A stretch of 64,000 bases of DNA from Chitinophaga ginsengisegetis (GCF_900168065.1 NZ_FUZZ01000001.1:62001-126000); one strand, 5' to 3'; shown: positions 54,901-62,420, numbered from the stretch's first letter. Notes: generated by a model from the sequence alone, not told the origin. A program made the numbers and translations.

Positions 54901-54994
54901 ATATGCCTTTAAAGGTTTTCTTCTGGCTATGGCTTTGTTGGGGGTTGTTAGGGTTATGATTACCGCCTTTTTTATTTTTCTTTTTTCTACTCAT
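51959..54994 (-). CDS. rnr: Ribonuclease R with long Lys/Ala/Pro-rich repeat tail
   Basis: 1011 residues, against about 700-800 in most relatives. Up to about residue 665 it is a standard RNase R: N-terminal cold-shock-like domains, RNB exonuclease core with TMTIDPVDAKDFDDAIS (metal-binding Asp residues), HIADVSHYV, EEFMLLANK and YCHFTSPIRRFPDVLVHR, and an S1 domain with HTFDGVISGVAHFGFWV. A charged linker (DDRKGGDHRRDDRRED) follows. The last about 180 residues hold roughly 11 copies of a 15-residue unit like KKAVPAKKAAAKPVA, resembling histone H1 tails. The tail is likely unfolded and nucleic-acid binding. Operon: bioD, cyclo-ligase, lpxK, rnr, polyprenyl synthase. Confidence 0.95.
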   Translation of the reverse strand: MSRKKKNKKGGNHNPNNPQQSHSQKKTFKGILEVTRSGMAFVIVDGLTKDIMVKQKNLHTALDKDEVLVDVLKAAHNDGRMEGIITDILKRNKTEFTGTLQVSKSFAFLIPEKGLFMPDIYIPANSLGEAKSGDKAVVKIVAWGEKSRKPVGEIVEILDASDTNDLAMKEILIEAGFPLSFPKEVIAELDTIQENISEEEVGKRKDIRKILTMTIDPVDAKDFDDAISIRLLKNGLYELGVHIADVSHYVLPGTELDKEADKRATSVYLPDRVLPMLPEKISNELCSLRPHEDKLTFSAMFQMNEKGEVKQHWIGRTVIHSDHRFTYEEVQEIIEGKSDGPYKNEVMLLNRIAQTLRGQRFAHGAINFSSQEVRFKLDETGKPIGIVIKESKEAHQLIEEFMLLANKTIAAYVGKLRINKQPIPFPYRVHDTPDPEKLKVFALFAGKFGYKFDLSTPESIASSFNKMLAQVKGKPEQPVLETLGIRTMAKAIYTVNNVGHYGLGFEDYCHFTSPIRRFPDVLVHRVLAECLANSVRPDKQMEQKCKHSSEMERKAMEAERAGNKYKQVEYMQQFIGHTFDGVISGVAHFGFWVETVDTKCEGLISIHNLNKREEFQYNEGEYSLVGQSTGRKFRIGEKVSIRVVAASLAKRQLDYDLEDELTGTGTPAAAPFQHKRREDRRDDRKGGDHRRDDRREDRKKKKDKQRYKPWEQEAKAPHRAPEVSLGEPKPLPVVDQVIVETHVVPVTPDAPETPAVLATPAPAPVHKKKPKKEVTEKVAEEKPVPVVPAPAPAPAPVAEKVVVKKTTAKQEPAVKAPAKKAAAKPAPAAKKAVPAKKAAAKPAAKKAVPAKKAAAEPVAKKAVPAKKAAAKPAAKKAVPAKKAAAKPVAKKAVPAKKAAAKPVAKKAVPAKKAAAKPVAKKTVPAKKAAVKPVVAKKAVPAKKAATKPVAKKAVPAKKAAAKPVAKKAVPAKKAAAKPVAKKAVPAKKAAPKKAAPAKKAADKSKSKKKSK
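52005..52545 (-). repeat. Tandem 45-bp repeats in the rnr tail
   Basis: About 11 units of around 45 bases, each encoding a variant of KKAVPAKKAAAKPVA, with a few units lengthened by 3 bases. The third codon positions vary between units, so it is not a fresh expansion. The complementary strand is also open for about 300 codons as a by-product of this composition. Confidence 0.88.
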
Positions 54995-55006
54995 GTTAGT
55001 CGTAAG

Positions 55007-56080
55007 TTATTGTTGACCGGGCGCTGGCAGGTGCCGGCCTATGTAGTCAAAAATAAAGTTATTAAATAATTCTGCTTCTCCGAAGAGGAATGCAATCTCC
55101 ACCGGAATAACAGCAATCTGCAGATTTTGTTCTGCCAGCATTCCTTTGAGCAGATGTAATCTTACCGCATCCTTTTCTGTGGTAATAACAATCTTTTCTG
55201 TGCCGGGCAGGTCGCTGCATTCTTTTTTTATTTTTAGTATATCCTTCTCCGTATAATAATAATGATCGGGAAAAGACAAGAGGTATACCTGTTCGTAACG
55301 TCGTTTCAATTCTTCGAGCAATGGTTCGGGCCTTGCTATACCACACGCCAGCAATACGGTTGCTGATTTGGGGAGGGCCACCGGGTGATGGGTGATCATA
55401 TCGGACAAGGCGCCGTATTGCAAGGTAGTGAAAAAGAGCCGCTGATGAGGCAATGGTTTAATTTCTTTTTCCAGGGCCAGCTTCTCTTCCTTGCTCATGG
55501 CCGGCGGACACTTGGATACAATAATACAGTCGGCCCGGTGATATCCCTGTCTTCCTTCCCTTAAACGGCCAAAAGGTACTACATGATCCCGGGTAAACAA
55601 CCGGCTGTAATCGGTGATCATGATATTAAGACCGGGTTTTATGGAACGGTGCTGGAAAGCATCATCGAGCAGCACCACCTGGGTATCGGGTTCATCTCCC
55701 AGCAGCTGCGGGATGGCCAGCATCCTTTCTTCCCCCACACATACCTTGATATCCGGGAATTTATCATGAAACTGCATGGGTTCGTCCCCGATATCGGCGG
55801 CAGTGCTTCTTTCATCGGCCAGGATGTAGCCGCTGGTACGGCGGTTATACCCCCGGCTGAGGGTGGCAACTTTCAGATGATCCTTCAGCAGGCGGATCAT
55901 GTATTCCACGTGCGGGGTTTTCCCAGTGCCTCCCACCGACAGGTTGCCCGCGGCGATCACAGGGAGGTCAAATTCCACGGCAGTGAGCAGTCCTTTATCA
56001 TAAAATCTGTTCCGCAACCACATCACCAGGCCATACAGCAGGGAAAAAGGATATAAAAGAATATTCAGGTATTTAAGCAC
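55007..56080 (-). CDS. lpxK: Tetraacyldisaccharide 4'-kinase
   Basis: 357 residues. A membrane-associated N-terminal helix (LYPFSLLYGLVMWLRNRFYD) is followed by the P-loop AAGNLSVGGTGKTPHVEYMIRLL, then LSRGYNRRTSGYI, GDEPMQFHDKFP and LLDDAFQHRSIKPGLNIMITDY, the classic LpxK order. It phosphorylates the 4' position of the lipid A precursor at the inner membrane and so confirms an LPS-bearing outer membrane. 12 bases separate it from rnr and 6 from the cyclo-ligase gene. Confidence 0.95.
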   Translation of the reverse strand: MLKYLNILLYPFSLLYGLVMWLRNRFYDKGLLTAVEFDLPVIAAGNLSVGGTGKTPHVEYMIRLLKDHLKVATLSRGYNRRTSGYILADERSTAADIGDEPMQFHDKFPDIKVCVGEERMLAIPQLLGDEPDTQVVLLDDAFQHRSIKPGLNIMITDYSRLFTRDHVVPFGRLREGRQGYHRADCIIVSKCPPAMSKEEKLALEKEIKPLPHQRLFFTTLQYGALSDMITHHPVALPKSATVLLACGIARPEPLLEELKRRYEQVYLLSFPDHYYYTEKDILKIKKECSDLPGTEKIVITTEKDAVRLHLLKGMLAEQNLQIAVIPVEIAFLFGEAELFNNFIFDYIGRHLPAPGQQ

Positions 56081-56086
56081 GGTTGT

Positions 56087-56662
56087 TTATTTAAATTGAT
56101 AAATGTGATCCGGGGTCACCACTGTATGCAGCGGTACATCCCACGAATCCGCGTCTTCTATCTGCAGCACGGGTTCAAACAGCGAGAGGCCGATGGTACG
56201 CACATCCGGCCGGCATTGTTTAAGAAAACGGTCGTACATGCCTTTGCCGTATCCTACCCGTTGCCCGTGCCGGTCGAAGGCCAGCAAAGGTACAAATACA
56301 AGGTCTATATTTTCCGGTGGTACCTCTTCCCCATGGTCCGGTTCCGGGATGCCGAACTTGTTTTTTACCAGTATGGTATTGATTTTCCAGAGATAATGAT
56401 TCATCTCGCCGGTTTTCATGTCCGAGCGGGAAAGCACCCATTCCATTTCCGGCCATTGGGCTCTCCCCCATTTTACCAGGGGCCAGGTATCTACTTCTTT
56501 TTTTTCAGAGATAGGGAGAAAGATATGCGCTTTCCTGACGTTGCTGTAATCGAGCTGACGGGCATTCGCCAGCAACTGCTCATTCAGTGCAAGGGCAGTG
56601 GGTTCGTCCAGGTTAAGCCGCAGCTCCAGGAAATGTTTTCGTATATCCTTTTTCGTGGTCAT
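56087..56662 (-). CDS. 5-formyltetrahydrofolate cyclo-ligase
   Basis: 191 residues of the MTHFS family: N-terminal KKDIRKHFLELRLNL, then VFVPLLAFDRHGQRVGYGKGMYDRFLKQC (nucleotide and substrate loop) and GLSLFEPVLQIEDADSWDVPLHTVVTPDHI at the end. It converts 5-formyl-THF to 5,10-methenyl-THF with ATP. The start overlaps the bioD stop by 4 bases (ATGA), so the genes are translationally coupled. Confidence 0.94.
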   Translation of the reverse strand: MTTKKDIRKHFLELRLNLDEPTALALNEQLLANARQLDYSNVRKAHIFLPISEKKEVDTWPLVKWGRAQWPEMEWVLSRSDMKTGEMNHYLWKINTILVKNKFGIPEPDHGEEVPPENIDLVFVPLLAFDRHGQRVGYGKGMYDRFLKQCRPDVRTIGLSLFEPVLQIEDADSWDVPLHTVVTPDHIYQFK

Positions 56663-57303
56663 GCCAGTAAACTATGCAGCGAGGTTGACAACAACTGTGC
56701 CTGTTGTTGAACGAATGCCTTATCTACCGTATCTGTCAGCGGGATGCGGCCAACTTTAGGATAACCGCTCCACTTTACCACATCGTCCTCATTGCTGTGA
56801 TGGTCGCCGCCAAACACCCATCCGATAACGGGCACGCCTGTATGTTGCAGCATCTTTGCAGTGAGCATCGCGTGGTTGATACTGCCCAGGTAATTCTGCG
56901 CCACAATGAGCACCCTGGCTTTCAGGGCCACTATCAGGTCGAGTGTAAACAGCTCCTCGTTTATGGGCACCATCAGCCCCCCCGCGCCTTCCATCACCAA
57001 TGGCCGGCTAACCGGCTGGTACTGGTCTGCCAGCTGCAGGATACGCGCCATATCGATGGTGCAATGCTCCAGCCGCGCCGCCAGATGCGGAGAGGCAGGC
57101 GCCTGCAGCCGCCAGGCTTCCGGGTGACAAACTGACACCTTATTTGACAACAAGGAGGATACCGTATCTGTATCTGTGCCTTCCATTAAACCCGTTTGAA
57201 TGGGTTTCCAGTAATCGGCAGCCAATGCTTCCGTAACACAGGCCGCAGTAATGGTTTTGCCCACACCCGTACCTGTTCCTGTTATAAAAATCCGTTCACT
57301 CAT
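56659..57303 (-). CDS. bioD: Dethiobiotin synthetase
   Basis: 214 residues. The N-terminal P-loop FITGTGTGVGKTITAACV, the KPIQTG loop, and VMEGAGGLMVPINEE with LIVALKARVLIVAQNYLGSINHAMLT are diagnostic for BioD. It closes the ureido ring of biotin using CO2 and ATP. It heads a mixed operon rather than a bio cluster; other biotin genes are not in the window. Biotin is the cofactor for the carboxylase whose accD subunit is encoded at 62421. A TATATTTG box lies only 6 bases before the ATG. Confidence 0.94.
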   Translation of the reverse strand: MSERIFITGTGTGVGKTITAACVTEALAADYWKPIQTGLMEGTDTDTVSSLLSNKVSVCHPEAWRLQAPASPHLAARLEHCTIDMARILQLADQYQPVSRPLVMEGAGGLMVPINEELFTLDLIVALKARVLIVAQNYLGSINHAMLTAKMLQHTGVPVIGWVFGGDHHSNEDDVVKWSGYPKVGRIPLTDTVDKAFVQQQAQLLSTSLHSLLA

Positions 57304-57308
57304 TGCCG

Positions 57309-57316
57309 CAAATATA
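57309..57316 (-). promoter_or_regulatory. Possible -7 box directly upstream of bioD
   Basis: Minus-strand TATATTTG fits TAnnTTTG and ends 5 bases before the bioD ATG. If used, transcription would begin at or within the start codon. No -33 match at normal spacing, so this is tentative. Confidence 0.35.
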
Positions 57317-57324
57317 CGCGAATG

Positions 57325-57490
57325 TTGTCTTTCTCAGGATTGGACTGATTATGCTGATTTAGGGATTTGATCACTTTGGATTTTAAATGATTTTGGGAGA
57401 TATAAGCGGTATATATTCACTTATATCTCCCCGATTCTTTAAATCAAAAAAGTAAAATCAAAGTAATCAGTCTAATCCTGAGAAAGACAA
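57325..57490. repeat. Imperfect palindromic intergenic element, copy B
   Basis: A 166-base inverted repeat between the divergent bioD and cystathionine beta-synthase genes. The outer arms read TTGTCTTTCTCAGGATT on the left and AATCCTGAGAAAGACAA on the right, continuing with GACTGATTA/TAATCAGTC, and an inner GGAGATATAAG/CTTATATCTCC stem surrounds the loop. It shares its ends and the TCAGGAT...TGCTGATT blocks with the element at 50833-50934. No coding potential. It probably forms a long hairpin in RNA. Confidence 0.75.
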
Positions 57491-57556
57491 AATCCGCATC
57501 GCCGAAGGCGATTCGGTTCAATTCCGTATTTTCGTAACCATACAACCTCATTTTTT

Positions 57557-58915
57557 ATGAAATACTGTGATAATATACTCGAAACGATAGGCAATACCCC
57601 GATGGTAAAGTTGCACCGCGTAACCGCTTCCCTTCCCTGCACCGTACTGGCGAAGGTGGAGTTTTTTAACCCCGGCAACTCTATTAAAGACCGCATGGCC
57701 GTGAAAATGGTGGATGTAGCGGAAGAGAAAGGATTGCTGAAACCCGGCGGCACCCTCATTGAAGGTACTTCCGGTAATACAGGTATGGGCCTGGCCCTAG
57801 CGGCCATTATCAGGGGATACAAGTGTATTTTCACCACTACCGATAAACAATCCAAAGAAAAAGTGGATATCCTGAAAGCAGTAGGCGCCGAAGTAATTGT
57901 TTGTCCTACGAATGTGGAACCCGAAGATCCCCGCTCCTATTATTCCGTGTCCAAAAGACTGGCCACCGAAGTGCCCAATTCATTTTATGTGAATCAATAT
58001 GATAACCTGGCTAACCGCGATGCGCACTACGAACAAACCGGTCCGGAAATATGGGAACAAACCGACGGGAAAATTACGCACCTGGTAGTGGCTACCGGCA
58101 CTGGTGGCACCGTTACAGGCACCGGGAAATACCTGAAAGAAAAAAATCCGGACATTAAAGTATGGGCTATAGACAGTTATGGCTCCTTACTGAAGAAGTA
58201 TTTTGAAACCGGCCAGCTGGATATGAGCGAGGTGTATCCTTATATTACAGAGGGTATCGGGGAAGATTTTGTGCCGGAGAATTACGACATGAAGGTGATC
58301 GACAAATTTGAAAAAGTAACTGATAAAGATGCAGCCGTGATGGCGCGCCGCATCACCAAAGAAGAAGGCATCTTTGTTGGCTATTCCGCCGGATCAGCCA
58401 TAGCCGGGCTGCTACAGCTGAAAGAAGGACTGAAGCCAACAGATGTGGTGGTAGTTATCTTTCATGATCATGGTAGCCGCTATGTAGGTAAAATATATAA
58501 CGACCAATGGATGCTGGAGCGTGGTTTCCTGGATGTAAAAACAGTGAAAGATGTAGTGAACGGCCGCCGGAACCAGCCACTGGTAACGATCAGCGCAGAT
58601 GAAAAAGTGAGCGAAGCCATTGCCCGGATGAAAAAATATGATATCGAGCATATACCTGTAGAACAGGGCGGTGAACTGATTGGGTCCATTTCTGAAAACG
58701 GGTTGTTTAACCGCCTGATCGATGATGCCAACCTGAAAGATGCACTGATAAGCCAGGTAATACAGCCATCGTTCCCGCTGGTGAGCCAGGACACGCCTAT
58801 TGAAAAGCTTTCCGTATACATCAACCGGGAAAATGGCGCGGTACTTACGAAAGACGACAGCGGCAACCACCACATTGTTACAAAATACGATATCATACAG
58901 GCATTGGGCAGATAA
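57557..58915 (+). CDS. Cystathionine beta-synthase (PLP enzyme with C-terminal CBS pair)
   Basis: 452 residues. The PLP fold II domain spans about 1-325: KVEFFNPGNSIKDRMAV (Lys41 for the PLP Schiff base), GTLIEGTSGNTGMGLALAA (phosphate-side loop), VATGTGGTVTGTGKYLKEK and EGIFVGYSAGSAIAG. About 335-452 holds two CBS motifs (ISADEKVSEAIARMKKYDIEHIPV and VSQDTPIEKLSVYI), which usually bind adenosyl ligands and regulate activity. The reaction is serine (or O-acetylserine) plus homocysteine to cystathionine; a cysteine synthase role cannot be excluded. The metal-receptor gene follows after 9 bases. Confidence 0.9.
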   Translation: MKYCDNILETIGNTPMVKLHRVTASLPCTVLAKVEFFNPGNSIKDRMAVKMVDVAEEKGLLKPGGTLIEGTSGNTGMGLALAAIIRGYKCIFTTTDKQSKEKVDILKAVGAEVIVCPTNVEPEDPRSYYSVSKRLATEVPNSFYVNQYDNLANRDAHYEQTGPEIWEQTDGKITHLVVATGTGGTVTGTGKYLKEKNPDIKVWAIDSYGSLLKKYFETGQLDMSEVYPYITEGIGEDFVPENYDMKVIDKFEKVTDKDAAVMARRITKEEGIFVGYSAGSAIAGLLQLKEGLKPTDVVVVIFHDHGSRYVGKIYNDQWMLERGFLDVKTVKDVVNGRRNQPLVTISADEKVSEAIARMKKYDIEHIPVEQGGELIGSISENGLFNRLIDDANLKDALISQVIQPSFPLVSQDTPIEKLSVYINRENGAVLTKDDSGNHHIVTKYDIIQALGR

Positions 58916-58924
58916 AAGTACCAC

Positions 58925-59701
58925 ATGTTGTTTACCGATCAGCTCAACAGGCAGATAACGCTTGACCATCCGCCACAGCGGATCGTTTCACTGGTGCCAT
59001 CCCAAACGGAGTTATTGTATTCCCTCGGACTGGAAAAGGAAGTGGTAGGCATTACTAAATTCTGCGTACATCCGTTAACGTGGTTCAGGGAGAAAACACG
59101 GGTGGGTGGCACCAAAAATGTTCATGCCGACATCATACGGCAGCTTGCTCCCGATCTGATCATTGCCAATAAAGAAGAAAACCTGGCCACTGATGTGGAG
59201 CCGCTGATGAAGGATTACCCCGTATGGGTGAGTAATATCCAAACATTGGAAGATGCTTATGAAATGATGACCGGCATCGGCGCCATCACCAATCGTGTGC
59301 AGGCCGCCGCTGACCTGACTTCCCGGGTAAAAGCCGGCTTTGCCTCACTGCAGCCGCTTGCAGCGCCTGTTCCCACCGCTTATTTTATCTGGCGTGATCC
59401 CTGGATGGTAGCTGGTGGCGACACCTTCATTCACCAGATGTTGCAGTTATGCGGATTTCACAATATATTCGGCGATCTGCCCCGGTATCCGGCTGTTACT
59501 GCCAGTCAGCTGGCCGGCAGCGGGTGCCGCAGGGTGTTATTGTCGTCTGAACCGTATCCTTTCAAAGAAAAACATATAGCAGAATTGCAGGCCATTTTGC
59601 CGGAAGCGCGTATCCAGCTGGTTGACGGGGAAATGTTTTCCTGGTATGGCAGCCGTTTGGCAGAGGCGCCCGCCTACTTTCAATCGGTGATAGAAAATTA
59701 A
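58925..59701 (+). CDS. Helical-backbone metal-receptor (BtuF-like) protein without signal peptide
   Basis: 258 residues: PPQRIVSLVPSQTELLYSLGLEKEVVGITKFCVHP, RVGGTKNVHADIIRQLAPDLIIANKEEN and YFIWRDPWMVAGGDTFIHQMLQLCGFHNIF match the cobalamin/iron-siderophore periplasmic binding family. The start at MLFTDQLNRQITL lies directly in the first domain strand, so no export signal is present and the protein appears cytoplasmic. Related soluble forms exist in Bacteroidota. It is 9 bases after cystathionine beta-synthase, which hints at a tie to sulfur or corrinoid metabolism. Confidence 0.82.
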   Translation: MLFTDQLNRQITLDHPPQRIVSLVPSQTELLYSLGLEKEVVGITKFCVHPLTWFREKTRVGGTKNVHADIIRQLAPDLIIANKEENLATDVEPLMKDYPVWVSNIQTLEDAYEMMTGIGAITNRVQAAADLTSRVKAGFASLQPLAAPVPTAYFIWRDPWMVAGGDTFIHQMLQLCGFHNIFGDLPRYPAVTASQLAGSGCRRVLLSSEPYPFKEKHIAELQAILPEARIQLVDGEMFSWYGSRLAEAPAYFQSVIEN

Positions 59702-59768
59702 ATCGCCTGAGGCAACTTTCTTCTTTTCACTTGCGTAAACAGGATAACGATCAACTAAAACGCATTTT

Positions 59769-60206
59769 ATGGAAAGAAGAGATTTTGTTTCCAACATTGG
59801 ATTAACGCTGGCATTAGTATGTACAGCCGGTTTGGCTGCCTGCAGCAAGGGAGGCAGTAATGATCCTGGCCCAACTCCCCCGGGCGGCGGCAACGCAAAG
59901 CTAACATTGAACCTCGGCAGTGACCTCACCAATGTGGGCGATTTCAGGATCTCCAACGGGGTGATCATTATCCGTACCGGTTCCGGCAATACTGCATCGG
60001 CTTTCACGGCCCTTTCCAGCACCTGCACCCACCAGGGATGCACCGTTGCTACCTTTAACAACACGTCTAAATTAATAGAATGTAATGCGCCTTGTGGTCA
60101 TGGCAGCCGGTATACCACTACCGGGGCGGTGAATACAGGTCCGGCTACTGCTGCATTAACGGCTTACACCATCAAGGTAGATGGTAATGTACTCACCGTT
60201 AGTTAG
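59769..60206 (+). CDS. Rieske-type 2Fe-2S lipoprotein with altered second motif
   Basis: 145 residues. The N-terminal MERRDFVSNIGLTLALVCTAGLAAC reads as a signal with lipobox (LAAC, Cys about 25). The Rieske-like domain has an intact first box, STCTHQGC (Cys-x-His plus disulfide Cys). The second box reads CNAPCGHGSRY, where the family normally has CPCHGSxF. The Cys-to-His spacing is therefore one residue off and the cluster ligands are uncertain. It may hold a modified cluster or none. Its end overlaps the convergent hydrolase gene by 4 bases. Confidence 0.8.
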   Translation: MERRDFVSNIGLTLALVCTAGLAACSKGGSNDPGPTPPGGGNAKLTLNLGSDLTNVGDFRISNGVIIIRTGSGNTASAFTALSSTCTHQGCTVATFNNTSKLIECNAPCGHGSRYTTTGAVNTGPATAALTAYTIKVDGNVLTVS

Positions 60207-61015
60207 TGTTTCTGCAGGAAGTCGAGCACCCATTCAGCGAATGGTACGGCGCGTACTACTGAATTATGATCTCCGGTTACGGTGCCGTGCATTCCTGCCG
60301 GCATCATAGCTGCGAGAGCGCCACCGGTATCATTATCTTCGTCTTTATCCCCCCCGATAACCAATACCGGCTGATGCACGCCGGCCAGCTCCTGTGGTGT
60401 AGTGGAGGGCTGGCCAAACTGCATCATGGCAAGGGCGCGCTGATCCAGTCCGGCCTGTTGTACATATTTAACCATAGCGGCCAGTTCGGGCACATCTTTC
60501 CCCGAGAGGGCTTCATAAAACTGCCGGCGGCGTGGCCAGGCGGGATCCGTAAAAGCCGTACCCATACCGCCCATTACCGCGCTGCGTACCCTGGCATCCA
60601 GCACCAGCAGGCGCGCAACAATAATAGCTCCCCTTGAATAGCCTACCACCTGGTAGTTATTAATATTAAGATGGGTCATGAGTCCCATGATATCTTTTGT
60701 TTCTGCATCGTCGAGGTAAGCGAGACTGTCGTGCGGATGGTCCGACGCACCGTTTCCCCTCAGATCGAGGGTAATTACCTTATACCCGTGTACCAGCAGG
60801 GAATCGTACAAAGCTGTTTTCTTCCAGGAATCCCCGTTCACAATAAAACCATGTACCAATAATACCGGTGCGCCGGTACCTGTTATTGTATAATGAATAC
60901 GGGTGCTGTCGAAGGAAGTAAAATATAGCAACGAATCCGAAACATTGGCCGCAGACGCTGTAGCAACGGATATTTTCAGGAATACGCCTGCAAGGAAAAA
61001 CAGAAATAATTTCAT
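60203..61015 (-). CDS. Secreted alpha/beta hydrolase
   Basis: 270 residues with a signal peptide (about 1-22, SVATASAA). Hydrolase core: APVLLVHGFIVNGDSWKK, LDLRGNGASDHPHDS, nucleophile motif VVGYSRGAIIVARLL, acid in VLVIGGDKDEDND and His in GTVTGDHNSVV. The triad looks complete. It is close to haloperoxidase/esterase-type alpha/beta hydrolases; the substrate is unknown. It faces fructose-bisphosphate aldolase divergently across a region with two palindromes. Confidence 0.85.
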   Translation of the reverse strand: MKLFLFFLAGVFLKISVATASAANVSDSLLYFTSFDSTRIHYTITGTGAPVLLVHGFIVNGDSWKKTALYDSLLVHGYKVITLDLRGNGASDHPHDSLAYLDDAETKDIMGLMTHLNINNYQVVGYSRGAIIVARLLVLDARVRSAVMGGMGTAFTDPAWPRRRQFYEALSGKDVPELAAMVKYVQQAGLDQRALAMMQFGQPSTTPQELAGVHQPVLVIGGDKDEDNDTGGALAAMMPAGMHGTVTGDHNSVVRAVPFAEWVLDFLQKH

Positions 61016-61070
61016 ACGGAACCGGATTAATACCGGTTAAAATACATTTTTCTGTTGGTAGAATTAATAC

Positions 61071-61082
61071 GTAAGCGCTTAC
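61071..61082. promoter_or_regulatory. LacI-family-type operator palindrome upstream of aldolase gene
   Basis: GTAAGCGCTTAC is a perfect 12-bp palindrome with the central CG typical of LacI/CcpA-family operators. Its centre lies about 50 bases before the probable aldolase transcription start and 56-67 bases before the divergent hydrolase ATG. A second inverted repeat, AACCGG-N7-CCGGTT, lies at 61020-61038. Confidence 0.5.
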
Positions 61083-61112
61083 TTTTCGCTATAAATCTTC
61101 TATTTAACTCCT

Positions 61113-61120
61113 TATATTTG
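61113..61120 (+). promoter_or_regulatory. Bacteroidota-type -7 box of the aldolase gene
   Basis: TATATTTG fits TAnnTTTG and lies 31 bases before the aldolase ATG. A TTTTCG at 61083-61088 is the nearest -33-like sequence. Confidence 0.5.
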
Positions 61121-61151
61121 CTTTCCTAAAAAATTAAACACATATCAGAGT

Positions 61152-62219
61152 ATGGGAAAATACAGAGCTGGCGTACTATTCGGCGAAGAGCTGGATGCGC
61201 TGTATAACGATGCCAAAGACAACGGATTTGCTATGCCTGCCGTAAATGTTGTGGGAACTAACTCCGTGAATGCGGTACTGGAAACAGCTGCTAAAGTAAA
61301 TTCACCGGTTATTATTCAGTTTTCTAACGGTGGTGCACAATTTTTTGCCGGTAAAGGCATGCCGAACGACAAACTGCAGGCGAACATTGCAGGTGGTGTT
61401 TCCGGCGCTAAACACGTACATGAAGTAGCAAAATATTACGGTGTTCCGGTAGTGCTGCATACCGACCATGCTGCTAAAAAATGGTTACCATGGATCGATG
61501 GTTTGCTGGATGCCGGCGAACAGTTCTTCAAACAAACCGGTCAACCGCTGTACAGCTCTCACATGCTGGATCTTTCCGAAGAACCGATTGCAGAAAACAT
61601 TGAAATTTCTCATAAATATTTTGAGAGAATGAACAAACTGGGTATGTCCATCGAAATCGAACTGGGCGTAACCGGTGGTGAAGAAGACGGTGTGGACAAC
61701 TCCGGTGTAGACAACTCCAAGCTGTATACCCAGCCTGAGGAAGTAGCTTATGCGTATGAAATTTTATCAAAGGTAGGTCCCCGTTTCACGGTAGCTGCTG
61801 CTTTTGGTAACGTTCACGGCGTATACTCTCCGGGTAACGTAGAACTCCGTCCGGTGATCCTGCATAACAGCCAGGAATTCATCCAGGAGAAATATAAAAC
61901 AGCCGCTAAGCCAGTTTACTATGTATTCCACGGTGGTAGCGGTTCTCCAAAACACCAGATCACTGAAGCACTGGGTTATGGCGTTATCAAAATGAACATC
62001 GATACAGATATGCAGTGGGCATTCTGGGAAGGTATTCATGATTTCTACGAAGCGAAGAAAGATTACCTGCAGGGCCAGCTGGGTAACCCCGAAGGCGCTG
62101 ACAAACCAAATAAGAAATACTACGATCCGCGCGTATGGCTGCGTAAAGGTGAAGAAACCTTTGTTAAGCGCCTGGAAGAAGCGTTCAGGGATCTGAACTG
62201 TATTAACAGGAACGCATAA
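61152..62219 (+). CDS. fbaA: Class II fructose-bisphosphate aldolase
   Basis: 355 residues, the length of class IIA (FbaA) enzymes. Zn and substrate sites: VVLHTDHAAKKWLPW (His ligand), EIELGVTGGEEDGVDNSGVDNS, AAAFGNVHGVY (His), YYVFHGGSGSPK (His) and GVIKMNIDTDMQWAFW. It splits fructose-1,6-bisphosphate in glycolysis and works in reverse in gluconeogenesis. It is a single gene with its own promoter, a nearby LacI-type palindrome and a long-stem hairpin downstream. Confidence 0.97.
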   Translation: MGKYRAGVLFGEELDALYNDAKDNGFAMPAVNVVGTNSVNAVLETAAKVNSPVIIQFSNGGAQFFAGKGMPNDKLQANIAGGVSGAKHVHEVAKYYGVPVVLHTDHAAKKWLPWIDGLLDAGEQFFKQTGQPLYSSHMLDLSEEPIAENIEISHKYFERMNKLGMSIEIELGVTGGEEDGVDNSGVDNSKLYTQPEEVAYAYEILSKVGPRFTVAAAFGNVHGVYSPGNVELRPVILHNSQEFIQEKYKTAAKPVYYVFHGGSGSPKHQITEALGYGVIKMNIDTDMQWAFWEGIHDFYEAKKDYLQGQLGNPEGADKPNKKYYDPRVWLRKGEETFVKRLEEAFRDLNCINRNA

Positions 62220-62244
62220 TTTAGCATTAAGCTGAACGTATAAG

Positions 62245-62336
62245 GCAAAAAGCTGTTGTAACCGGGATAAAAGCGATCATATATTATATGTATATGTTAT
62301 TATCTCCGCTACAATGGCTTTTTGCTTTTTGATTTA
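62245..62336 (+). terminator. Long hairpin after the aldolase gene
   Basis: GCAAAAAGCTGTTGTA (62245-62260) pairs with TACAATGGCTTTTTGC (62309-62324) with two mismatches. An AT-rich self-complementary middle (ATCATATATTATATG region) may form an inner stem. A T-run follows. Confidence 0.6.
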
Positions 62337-62360
62337 AACTTTATACTTTTCCCTATATGT

Positions 62361-62390
62361 TTTTGGCTTTATGCGATAATTCGTATCTTG
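62361..62390 (+). promoter_or_regulatory. Candidate accD promoter
   Basis: TTTTG (62361-62365) and TATCTTG (62384-62390), 18 bases apart, resemble the Bacteroidota -33 and -7 boxes, though the -7 lacks one T. The accD ATG is at 62421. Confidence 0.45.
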
Positions 62391-62420
62391 CACCACTATT
62401 TTCTAATCTAATAGTAAAAT

